Assembly: GCA_964461295.1 (NCBI GenBank) | Contig: CAYWTX010000148.1 | Coordinates: forward strand, 1 to 12,657 | Direction of reading: 5' to 3' | DNA from: CAYWTX01 sp964461295 | GTDB taxonomy: Bacteria; Planctomycetota; Phycisphaerae; SM23-33 | DNA: 12,657 nt | Part shown: positions 1 through 6,800 of the stretch, in pieces | Position numbering within the stretch: position 1 is the first letter of the stretch | How the letters are laid out: every line of letters begins with the position of its first letter | Made by a program: the position numbers and the translations under genes | Notes under the pieces: model-generated | The model's database searches: none | Told to the model about the DNA's origin: nothing | Seen by the model: only the letters and a program-made list of their open reading frames with translations

Positions 1-166
1 CGGCCCGGGCCAGCTCGTGGAGGGCTTCGTCGATCTTGCCCTGCTCGGCCAGGAGCTGGCCCTTCACGAAGTGGTCGACCGCGACTCTGTCCTGGAACGG
101 GTGGGCGCAACCGGCGGTCCAGGCGCCCGCCGACAGAAGCAGGATGGAGACCCAGATTCTCCGCAT
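1..166 (-). CDS. Lipoprotein with TPR-like start (5' part only; runs off the window)
   Basis: Only the first 55 codons are present. They begin with ATG at 164-166 on the minus strand. The product opens with a lipoprotein signal: a short basic n-region (MRR), a hydrophobic stretch (IWVSILLLSAGAWTA) and a lipobox ending GC, with the lipidated Cys at residue 20. After it comes DHFVKGQLLAEQGKIDEAL, which looks like the first helix pair of a tetratricopeptide repeat. An AAGG ribosome-binding site lies 6 bases before the start and supports it. The rest of the protein lies left of base 1, so its role is unknown. Many such lipoproteins are outer-membrane or periplasmic TPR scaffolds. It is transcribed away from rnpA. 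The reading frame and lipobox are seen; TPR membership is inferred from about 20 residues. Confidence 0.7.
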   Translation of the reverse strand, partial: MRRIWVSILLLSAGAWTAGCAHPFQDRVAVDHFVKGQLLAEQGKIDEALHELARA

Positions 167-228
167 ACATCGCCTTCAGGTAAGGGGTCCGGCGCGGCCG
201 CGCCGCCATCCATGGCGGCCAGGACACC

Positions 229-257
229 ATTTATTCATCTGGCCGCCGCCTGGTCAA
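229..257 (-). promoter_or_regulatory. Candidate sigma70-type promoter for the lipoprotein gene
   Basis: On the minus strand TTGACC (252-257) is followed after 17 bases by ATAAAT (229-234). This lies in a small A+T-rich island within very GC-rich DNA. The -35 matches 5 of 6 consensus positions, the -10 only 3 of 6. It lies about 65 bases upstream of the lipoprotein start and points the right way. Confidence 0.4.
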
Positions 258-299
258 GACCGGCGCGGAATTGCGATGGGTGCGCGCGGGCGCCGGGAC

Positions 300-308
300 T
301 GGTACAAT
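300..308 (+). promoter_or_regulatory. Candidate extended -10 promoter for rnpA
   Basis: TGGTACAAT fits the extended -10 pattern TGnTATAAT with one mismatch in the hexamer. No good -35 lies 16-18 bases upstream; the nearest, TTGCGA at 271, is 26 bases away. Extended -10 promoters can dispense with a -35. Transcription would begin near 315, leaving a leader of about 125 bases before rnpA. The rest of 167-440 shows no gene I can recognise, and no ribosomal protein L34 gene (rpmH) is seen there. Confidence 0.35.
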
Positions 309-440
309 GCGCGGCGCCGGGTCTTTGCCGGCCGCCGCGGCCGCGGACATCGCGGGGCCGGCGCCCAGGAAGAGATGGCCCGCGCGAAGGCGGGGCATGG
401 ACGCAAGCAGATGGACCAGCGTGCCGGCAGAGGACAACGA

Positions 441-749
441 GTGAGCAAGGCGACGGAGGTGCGTCGCATCTTCGAGGCCGGGCGCGGCGCCGGCGACGAG
501 CGTGCGCGGATGATCGTGCTGGCCAACACGCTGGACCGCCCGCGGTGGACGGTGTCGGTGTCCAAGCGGCACGGCAACGCCGTGCGGCGGAACCGCGTCA
601 AGCGGCTCTGCCGCGAGGCGTTCCGCCTGTCGCGCGGCGATCTGGCGCCGGGCTACGATTACTTGCTGCTGCCTCGCCCGGCCGCGGCGATGACGCTGGC
701 GGCGCTGCGGCAGACGGTGGTGCGGCTGGCGGGGAAGCTGACGGGGTGA
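441..749 (+). CDS. rnpA: Ribonuclease P protein component
   Basis: The product (102 residues) is the small basic protein that binds the RNase P RNA and helps it remove 5' leaders from precursor tRNAs. Family features seen are an N-terminal RRIFEAGR segment, the VSKRHGNAVRRNRVKRLCRE stretch that holds the RNR RNA-binding motif, and the APGYDYLLLPRP strand. Start choice: GTG at 441 has GAGG 7 bases upstream. An in-frame ATG at 411 would add 10 residues but lacks a ribosome-binding site. The protein is slightly shorter than the usual 110-120 residues. The GTG overlaps the TGA of a short upstream frame (GTGA at 441-444). yidD follows, the usual neighbour, but the usual rpmH upstream is missing. 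Identity is firm from the motifs; the exact start is less certain. Confidence 0.92.
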   Translation: MSKATEVRRIFEAGRGAGDERARMIVLANTLDRPRWTVSVSKRHGNAVRRNRVKRLCREAFRLSRGDLAPGYDYLLLPRPAAAMTLAALRQTVVRLAGKLTG

Positions 750-789
750 ACCGTTGCGTTGCGTGCGCCTGTTCCGGGGAGTGACACAG

Positions 790-817
790 CGGGGGGCGTG
801 TCGCCCCGGTTGGTTCC
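790..817 (+). repeat. REP-like palindromic element, copy A
   Basis: A GC-rich hairpin (stem 793-798 with 802-807, loop TGT) is followed by GGTTGGTTCC. The same core and the same GTTGGTTCC flank recur in the copies near 10.8 and 11.0-11.2 kb. This copy lacks the CTCCG segment between the stem and the flank. It lies in the gap between rnpA and yidD. Confidence 0.6.
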
Positions 818-868
818 TTCTGGGGACCACTCCGCGTGCGGGCGGACGCGGCGCCTGGAAGAAAGCGG

Positions 869-900
869 CCTGGCCGGCACGGCCCGGCTCCGTGGGTCGG
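869..900 (+). repeat. REP-like palindromic element, copy B (diverged)
   Basis: The stem CCTGGCCG (869-876) pairs with CGGCCCGG (880-887) around loop GCA, with one mismatched pair. It is followed by CTCCGTGGGTCGG, a diverged form of the CTCCGTTGGTTCC flank. It shares the C/G-swapped stem version with the copy at 10798. This is the second copy in the rnpA-yidD gap. Confidence 0.5.
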
Positions 901-935
901 GCTCTGTGCGGCCGGTAACCGATGGACTGCCGACC

Positions 936-1196
936 ATGGGCGAATCGCGGACCATCAGGAAGGCGGCGCGTGCGGCATCCCGCCGGATCGGCGAGGCGCT
1001 GGTGCTGCTGGTGCGGCTGTACCAGGCGACGGCGGGGCGCTGGTTGGGCGGACAGTGCCGGTTCGTTCCCACGTGCAGCAACTACTTCATCGAGGCGGTT
1101 CGCGCACGCGGCCCCGTACGGGGGACGCTGCTGGGCATCTGGCGGATCCTGCGGTGCAATCCCCTCTGCAAGGGCGGGTACGACCCGGTGCGATGA
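936..1196 (+). CDS. yidD: Membrane protein insertion efficiency factor YidD
   Basis: The product is an 86-residue YidD-family protein. YidD is a small, peripheral inner-membrane protein that assists insertion of membrane proteins by the YidC system. Visible features are an amphipathic N-terminal helix (IGEALVLLVRLYQ), the signature CRFVPTCSNYFIEAV and the C-terminal block RILRCNPLCKGGYDPV. These keep the conserved cysteines and the closing GGxDPV. Length fits the family (about 70-90). ATG at 936 is chosen because it gives a normal-length N-terminus. Its ribosome-binding site is poor, and an in-frame GTG at 906 is an alternative. It follows rnpA by 186 bases that contain two REP-like hairpins, so the pair may be co-transcribed through them. 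A yidC gene would often be next but is not in this window. Confidence 0.93.
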   Translation: MGESRTIRKAARAASRRIGEALVLLVRLYQATAGRWLGGQCRFVPTCSNYFIEAVRARGPVRGTLLGIWRILRCNPLCKGGYDPVR

Positions 1197-1378
1197 GGGC
1201 GGCCAGGGGGAGTCGGCTCCGCCGCTCGGTGTTCCGCGGTTGGATCCAGAGGAACTTCTCGGCGCGGGCGGCGTTACAGTTCATGCAGTTCAGATCTCAA
1301 GGCAGACGGGAGAACTTGCCCCTTCGTGGGCCGGGGCAGGCACTCCAATCCAAGAAGGCCCATCGCGGAGACAGACGC

Positions 1379-2284
1379 ATGACGACTCTCAATTGGTTGC
1401 TGTGCGGTTTCGTGGCACTGGCGTTGGCTGGCGGGTCGGGCCTGGCGCAGGATGCGCCCAAGAAGGCGAAGAAGCCCGCCGAACCCAAGAGCATCCTGTC
1501 GGGGACGTACGCGACGATGGAGAAGACGCTGGGCCTGAGCAAGGAACAGGCCGAGAAGATCGCCGCGGTGCTGAAGAGCGAGAAGGACAAGATGGTGGAG
1601 TTCGCGAAGACGTCGGATGCGAAGAGCAAGGAAATCGCCGAGAAGACCAAGCCGCTGAACGACCAGTTGGCCGAACTGCGCAAGCAGGAGTCGAGCCTGG
1701 CCGCCGACCGGGCGAAGATCGCCGCCGCCAGCCGCGGCGAGATCGACGCGGTGCTGAGCGACCAGCAGAGGCAGAACTGGAAGGTGTACACCATGGCGCA
1801 GATGGTGGTCGGCAGGGGCGGCAGACTGAGCGATGAGCAGATGGCCAAGGCCCAGACGGTGGTGGCCGAGGAAATCAAGAAGGCCGAGGCGGCCGGCAAG
1901 AAACTCGACGATCGCCAGGTGCAGGAAGAGATGTCGAAGACCGTCATGGCGGCCGTGATGACCGACGCCGACCGCAAGGCCGCTGAACTGGCGGCGGTGC
2001 AGGGCGCGGCGATGCGCAACGTCCGCGGCGTGAAGCTGACGGCCGATCAGGAAGCGAAGGTCAAGGCGATGGCCGAGGCGGCGCTCGCCGAACGCAAGGC
2101 CGCGCTGGCCAAGGCGGCCGAACTGACCAAGGAACTGGAAGCCCTGAAGGCGAAGGACAAGGCCGCCGGGGAGAGCCTGGCCAAGGCGGTGGAAGAGCAG
2201 GTTCTGACGGCTGAGCAGAAGGCGAAGATGAAGGAAGCCGCCGACAAGGCCAAGGCGCCGGCCGCGAAGAAGGCGGCGAAGTAG
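1379..2284 (+). CDS. Secreted Lys/Ala-rich coiled-coil protein with LTxxQ-like motifs
   Basis: The predicted 301-residue protein has a Sec signal peptide (hydrophobic residues 6-22, likely cut in GLA-QD after residue 23). The rest is almost wholly charged helix rich in K, A, E and D. Five spaced LTxxQ-like motifs are seen: LSKEQ (53), LSDQQ (126), LSDEQ (150), LTADQ (220) and LTAEQ (276). The same motif type marks the Spy/CpxP periplasmic stress proteins, but the length and repetition differ, so membership is only suggested. It probably acts in the periplasm as an extended helical protein; no enzyme motif is seen. The start has GGAG 8 bases upstream. The 182-base gap from yidD shows no clear promoter. 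A coding-like tail in another frame follows the stop, and a strong hairpin at 2478 probably ends the transcript. Confidence 0.8.
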   Translation: MTTLNWLLCGFVALALAGGSGLAQDAPKKAKKPAEPKSILSGTYATMEKTLGLSKEQAEKIAAVLKSEKDKMVEFAKTSDAKSKEIAEKTKPLNDQLAELRKQESSLAADRAKIAAASRGEIDAVLSDQQRQNWKVYTMAQMVVGRGGRLSDEQMAKAQTVVAEEIKKAEAAGKKLDDRQVQEEMSKTVMAAVMTDADRKAAELAAVQGAAMRNVRGVKLTADQEAKVKAMAEAALAERKAALAKAAELTKELEALKAKDKAAGESLAKAVEEQVLTAEQKAKMKEAADKAKAPAAKKAAK

Positions 2285-2457
2285 GCAGCAGGAAGAAGAA
2301 GGACCGGGAACCGGCCACTGAAGTGGACGCCGTGGTGGCCGAGAGCGCCGACGGCCAGGCCGTGCTGAAGGAAATCAAGGCCCTGGACGACAAGGCGAAG
2401 GACCTGCGGGCCAAGGCGGGCGAACTGCGCAAGCCGGCGCCCAGGAAGCCGAAGTAG
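2285..2457 (+). other. Out-of-frame coding-like tail after the coiled-coil gene
   Basis: Directly after the TAG of the preceding gene, the frame shifted by -1 stays open to a TAG at 2455-2457. It reads like more of the same protein: K, A and E rich, with segments such as VLKEIKALDDKAKDLRAK and ending in RKPAPRKPK. It has no ATG; GTG codons at 2323 and 2332 are the only standard starts, and both have poor spacing to the purine-rich stretch at 2290-2303. It may be a 3' end cut off by a frameshift, a sequencing error, or a small separate gene. The next 230 bases hold only the hairpin and the heptamer repeats. Confidence 0.35.
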
Positions 2458-2477
2458 GTTCCGTCACGATGCGCGAA

Positions 2478-2519
2478 GCGAACGGGTCGTGGGGCTTCTG
2501 AGCCTCGCGACCCGTTTGC
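2478..2519 (+). terminator. Strong stem-loop, probable terminator of the coiled-coil gene
   Basis: AACGGGTCGTGGGGC (2481-2495) pairs with GCCTCGCGACCCGTT (2502-2516) around loop TTCTGA. The stem is 15 bp with two G-T pairs, and it can extend three more pairs outward. It lies about 20 bases after the tail frame and 195 bases after the annotated stop. The T-run is short (TTT at the foot of the stem), so it may act with Rho or as a 3'-end stabiliser rather than as a classic intrinsic terminator. Confidence 0.55.
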
Positions 2520-2634
2520 CCATTGCCCATTGCCCATTGCCGATTGCCCATTGCCGATTGCCGATTGCCGATTGTCCGTTACCGATTGCCGATCAACCTG
2601 GCGGGAGCACTACGCAATCGGCAATCCGCAATCG
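2516..2634 (+). repeat. Heptamer tandem array (TTGCCCA/TTGCCGA) with inverted copies
   Basis: Eleven consecutive 7-base units run from 2516 to 2592: mostly TTGCCCA at first, then TTGCCGA, with two degenerate units near the end. After a 22-base spacer, about three units occur in inverted orientation (CAATCGG, CAATCCG and a partial CAATCG, 2615-2634), so the array can fold back on itself. It fills most of the space before the DAHP synthase gene. The unit length (7) and lack of coding features argue for a neutral short tandem repeat. Confidence 0.85.
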
Positions 2635-2690
2635 CCCCTTTGGGGTTACGATAGTGGTGGGCCTCGCGGGGCCGCCAAGGAACGTCGTGC

Positions 2691-3833
2691 ATGAGTCCAA
2701 TCGCGATCGATGACATCAAGCCGCTGGCTCAGTGGGGTCTGCCGTTGCCTGGCATGTTCCTGTGCGCCGGGCCTTGCAGCGCCGAGAGCCGCGAGCAGCT
2801 CCTGCAAACCGCCGCCGGCCTGAGCGGCACGGCGATCACCGTGTTCCGTGCGGGCATCTGGAAGCCGCGCACGCGGCCGGGGACGTTCAGCGGCATCGGC
2901 CTGAAGGCCATTCCGTGGCTGGTGCACGTGCGCGAGCAGTTCGGCTTTCCGGTGGGTTGCGAGGTGGCCATGCCGCAGCACGTGGAGGCTGCGTTGGCGC
3001 ACGAGCTGGACTTGGTGTGGATCGGCGCCCGCACGTCGGTGGATCCGTTCGCGGTGCAGGCGATTGCCGACGCGTTGAGAGGCGCCGACATTCCCGTGCT
3101 GGTGAAGAACCCGGTGAGCCCCGACCTGGAACTCTGGCTGGGCGGGCTGGAGCGCGTGTACAACGCGGGCATCCGCCGCCTGGGGGCGATTCACCGCGGC
3201 TTCACCACGTTCAATGACACGCGGTACCGCAACGCCCCGTTGTGGCGGATCCCCATCGAGCTCAAACGCCGCCTTCCGGACCTGCCCCTGATCTGCGACC
3301 CCAGCCACATGGCCGGAAGGGCCGAGCTCGTGCCGCCCACCGCCCAGGAGGCGCTGGACCTGCTCTTCGACGGCCTGATGGTGGAGGTGCACCATGATCC
3401 GGCCTCCGCGCGGTCCGACGCGGCCCAGCAGCTTTCGCCGGGTGCGTTCGGCGAGATGGTCTCGAAGCTGGTGGTGCGCAGGGAGACGGGCGACAGCCCG
3501 TCCTACGAAACGCAGATGCACCGCCTTCGCGGGAGCATCGACGAGGTGGACGGCGAGCTGGTCGAGTTGCTCGCCCGGCGCATGCAGATCGCCCGCGACA
3601 TGGGCGACCTGAAGCGGTCGTTCAAGCTCTCGACGCTCCAGCCCAGCCGCTGGCAGGAGATCCTCGCCAGCCGCACTGCCGACGGCGAGAAGAAGGGCCT
3701 GAACCAGGACTTCGTTTCGCAGATCTACCAGATCATCCACGAGGAGGCGATCCGCGTGCAGGAGGAGCCGCTGTTCGGCAACGGCAAGCCGCGGCCGAAA
3801 GAAACTCGCCGTTCGTTGTGGGACGCCGGGTAG
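2691..3833 (+). CDS. aroF: Bifunctional DAHP synthase (type I-beta) / chorismate mutase (AroQ class)
   Basis: The 380-residue fusion would condense phosphoenolpyruvate with erythrose 4-phosphate (first shikimate-pathway step), and its C-terminal domain would turn chorismate into prephenate. DAHP synthase motifs are AGPCSAES (26-33), KPRTRP (58-63), GARTS, VKNPVSPD, IHRGF and DPSHMAGR (203-210). Likely metal ligands are Cys29, His206, Glu232 and Asp243. The His-Glu-Asp spacings (26 and 11) equal those I recall for the Thermotoga type I-beta enzyme. The mutase covers about 276-365 and starts RLRGSIDEVDGELVELLARR, the AroQ helix with its first conserved Arg. In such fusions the mutase domain can serve as the feedback sensor (family knowledge). 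ATG at 2691 has AAGGAA 8 bases upstream. No firm promoter is seen. The gene ends 17 bases from the convergent synthetase. Its product is cytosolic. Confidence 0.93.
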   Translation: MSPIAIDDIKPLAQWGLPLPGMFLCAGPCSAESREQLLQTAAGLSGTAITVFRAGIWKPRTRPGTFSGIGLKAIPWLVHVREQFGFPVGCEVAMPQHVEAALAHELDLVWIGARTSVDPFAVQAIADALRGADIPVLVKNPVSPDLELWLGGLERVYNAGIRRLGAIHRGFTTFNDTRYRNAPLWRIPIELKRRLPDLPLICDPSHMAGRAELVPPTAQEALDLLFDGLMVEVHHDPASARSDAAQQLSPGAFGEMVSKLVVRRETGDSPSYETQMHRLRGSIDEVDGELVELLARRMQIARDMGDLKRSFKLSTLQPSRWQEILASRTADGEKKGLNQDFVSQIYQIIHEEAIRVQEEPLFGNGKPRPKETRRSLWDAG

Positions 3834-3850
3834 CCCGGGCGGCTGCTCGT

Positions 3851-6800
3851 TCATCGCGCCGGCGGGGCGATCGCTACGGCCACGACCGCCCGCAGGCCGC
3901 CCACGGCCACCTCGTGGTGCGTGATCGTCCACCCGGCCGCGAGGGTGCCGTTGCCGTTGACCTTCGACAGACTCACCGACCCGTCGGGAGCGACCGCCGT
4001 CTCCACCTGGTCCAGCCCGAACGAGACCCCCAGCCCGAGCCCCTTCACCAACGCCTCCTTGGTCGTCCAGCAGCGGTAGAACGCCTCCTGCCGCCGGCTG
4101 TCGGGCATCGCCTCGATCCGCTCCCGCTCGGGCGGCGCGAAGTGCGTCCGGATCACCTCGTCGATGTCCACGGCGGGGTCGACCACTTCCACGTCCACGC
4201 CGATGCGTCCGCTGCGAGCCAGACCCACCACGCCGACGTTCGCCGAATGGGCCGCGCTGAAGTCCAGGTCCGCCGCGGCAGGGCAGGACGTCATGCGCCC
4301 GGCCGCCAGTCGGGGCCGCCCGAAGGTGTCCGAGTCGATCTGCACGTCCTCCGCCCGCACGTGGAGGCACTGGGCCACCAGCCGGCGAAGCGTTTGGCGG
4401 CCGGCAAAGGTCCGCCGTCGCCGCAGGGGGCCGTCGCCGTGGGCAAGCGGGCCGTCGCCGTCGGGCGCGGGGGCGAACGCGGGCGAGTCGAGGTCGAAGG
4501 CCCAGACGAACGGCCCAGGGCCCTGGCATCGCAACTCCTCGGGGCGGTGGAGGACGCGGATCGCCAGTACCGGCGCGGGCGCCGGGCTCGCCGGGCCGCT
4601 CGCGCCGCCGGCGCCCGCCGGAGTGGACCGTGCCGGCGTGCCTTCCCATCGCGTGCCGGCCGGCAGCGTTTCGCCCTTCATCAGCAGGGACAGGTCGCTC
4701 AGCACGGCGCCGGCTTCCATCCGCGTGTCATAGAGCACGATCGACCCGCAGCCGACCGAGCACGCGCGCTGGATGTCGATCGTGGACATCTTCATCACGC
4801 GGTCCTCGAACAGGTGCGTCTGGATCGTGCACTCGTCGTTGAGGGCCACGTCGTCGCCGATGCTGATCAGGTCATACTCGGTCAGGTATGTCGTCTCCAT
4901 GTACACCCGCCGCCCGATGCGGCTGCCCATCAGCCGGAAGAACCACGGCAGAAACGGCGTGCCCGCCAGCATCGCCGCCACGAACGGGTCGGCCAGGCTC
5001 TCGTGCATGGCCGTGATGAACTCCGTCCGCCAGACGAACGTGCTCCACAGCGGGTTCTCGCAAGGCTTGTACTTGCCGATCACCAGCCACTTCAGCCAGG
5101 CCACCAGCACGGCCGCGGTGATGCCGCACCCGGCGTACAGCAGCAGCATCAGCGCCACGAAGGCCGGCCAGGGCATTTCCGAGCGGATGGGCAGCACGTC
5201 GATCATCAAGCTGGCCAGGCCGACGAAGACGGTTGTCGGCCCCGTCACGCGGAAGAACTCGATGAGCAGCCGCGTCGCGTACAGGCGTCGCGTCGGGCGG
5301 AACGTCTGCTCCACCGGGAACGCGCCGCTGGCCTGGCGCTGCGGCAGGTAGATCGCGGGCGAACCCAGCCACGACGTGTGCGGCTGCTCGGCGCCCGGGC
5401 GCGTCAGCGGCGGCGCCGACAGGCAGCCGATGAGCGAGCCGTCGCCGATGACCGTGCCGCCGGGCACGGCGGCGCTGTTGCCAACGAACGCCCGCTTGCC
5501 GATCCGCGTCGGCTCGATCGTCATCCATCCCGCTTCCACCCGCGGCGGGCCCAGCGACACGCCGTCGGCCACGAAACTCTCGTCGTCGATGTCCAGCAGG
5601 TCCGGCGAGGTCTCGCACGCCGTCGAGATCTCCGTCAGATGCCCCAGGCGGGCGCCCAGCAGCCGGTACCACGGCGCCAGGTACAGCGTGGCGTACAGCG
5701 GGCCCAGCAGGCTCAGGCTCATGTCCATCAGGCCGTCGACCCACCATTTGCGGAGGTAGAAGAAACCGTCCAGCCGGTAGCGTCCGGGCTTGACGCGCCC
5801 GAGCAGCAACCACTTGGCCAGCGCGATCTCGACGCACATGAGCAGGATGAACGAGATGGCCGCCAGCGGCGCCAGCAGCAGGTAGTAGTACCCGCCCCAC
5901 GCCAGGCAGTACTCGCGCATCGCCGCCACGCCCGGCAGCAGCGCCAGCAGGTTCACCGCCGGAAGCAGGAATGCGCCCAATGCGTGCAGCACCGCGAACA
6001 GCGCCAGTCGCGCCCGCCCCGGGCGATGCGCCTCCGGCGGGTGCACCGGCCCGCCCAGCGGGCGCGGAGGCGAACCTACCCACTCCCGCCCCGATGGGAT
6101 CGTCGCCCCGGCCGGCAGCAGGCTCAACTCGCCCAGGCGCGAGCCGTCCTCCATGGTCGCGCCCGGCCGCAGGATCGCCCGGTTGCCGACGACGCACCCG
6201 CGCCCGATCGTGATGGGCCCCAGGTGCAGCAGCCCGTTGTGGACGGTGTAGCCCAGCAGGCTGGTCTCGGCGCCGATGGACGCATCGTTGCCCACGCTCA
6301 GCAGGTCGAACGTGCGGACGTTGTCGCTGCCGAGGAAGGCGTTGGCGCCCACGCGAGCCCCGAGCAGGCGGTAGTACCAGCGCAGCAGGGGCGTGCCCGC
6401 CAGTTCGTCCAACGGCACGATCGACAGCACCTGGTTGACCAGCCACCACCGCCAGTAGTACCAGCCCCAGAGGCGGTACGTGCCCGCCCGGTAGCGCCCG
6501 ATGGCCAGCCATTTCACGGCCAGGCCCAGCACCAGCAGCGCCGGATGCGCCGCCAGGACGATGGCAACGGCCCCCGCCGCTGACTGGAGCATGTCGCAAC
6601 CGTCGTCGGCCAGCATGTTGTAGAGGAAGAACGGGGCCAGCCATCGCAGCGACGCCAGTCCCAGCAGCACGGGCATGACCGCCAATTGCCCCAGGGCGCA
6701 GGCCGCGTAGCTCGCCGTCGACGCCCGCGGCGGGGCGGGCACGCCATCGCCTTCGGCCGCCGTGGGCGAGGCGCCGGCAGAGCTTCGCGCTCGCCCTTCC

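Noticed and set aside
17..784. Longer frames covering the rnpA region, including a 237-codon version starting at 36
   Set aside because: Only the last 102 codons resemble RnpA. The upstream part overlaps the divergent lipoprotein gene and the promoters.
1197..1378. Promoter or small RNA in the yidD to coiled-coil gene gap
   Set aside because: Only a short direct repeat (CAGTTCATGCAGTTCA) and weak inverted repeats are visible. Nothing can be supported.
2641..2658. TACGAT at 2647 as a promoter for the DAHP synthase gene
   Set aside because: No acceptable -35 lies 16-18 bases upstream, and the hexamer alone is too weak.
3824..3840. CCGGG-TAG-CCCGG as a bidirectional terminator between the two convergent genes
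   Set aside because: The stem is only 5 bp, overlaps the stop codon of the DAHP synthase gene, and has no T-run on either side.
2646..4649. Minus-strand 667-codon frame across the DAHP synthase gene
   Set aside because: It runs antisense to a gene with an intact active site and overlaps the real synthetase frame. Its composition is typical of a shadow frame.
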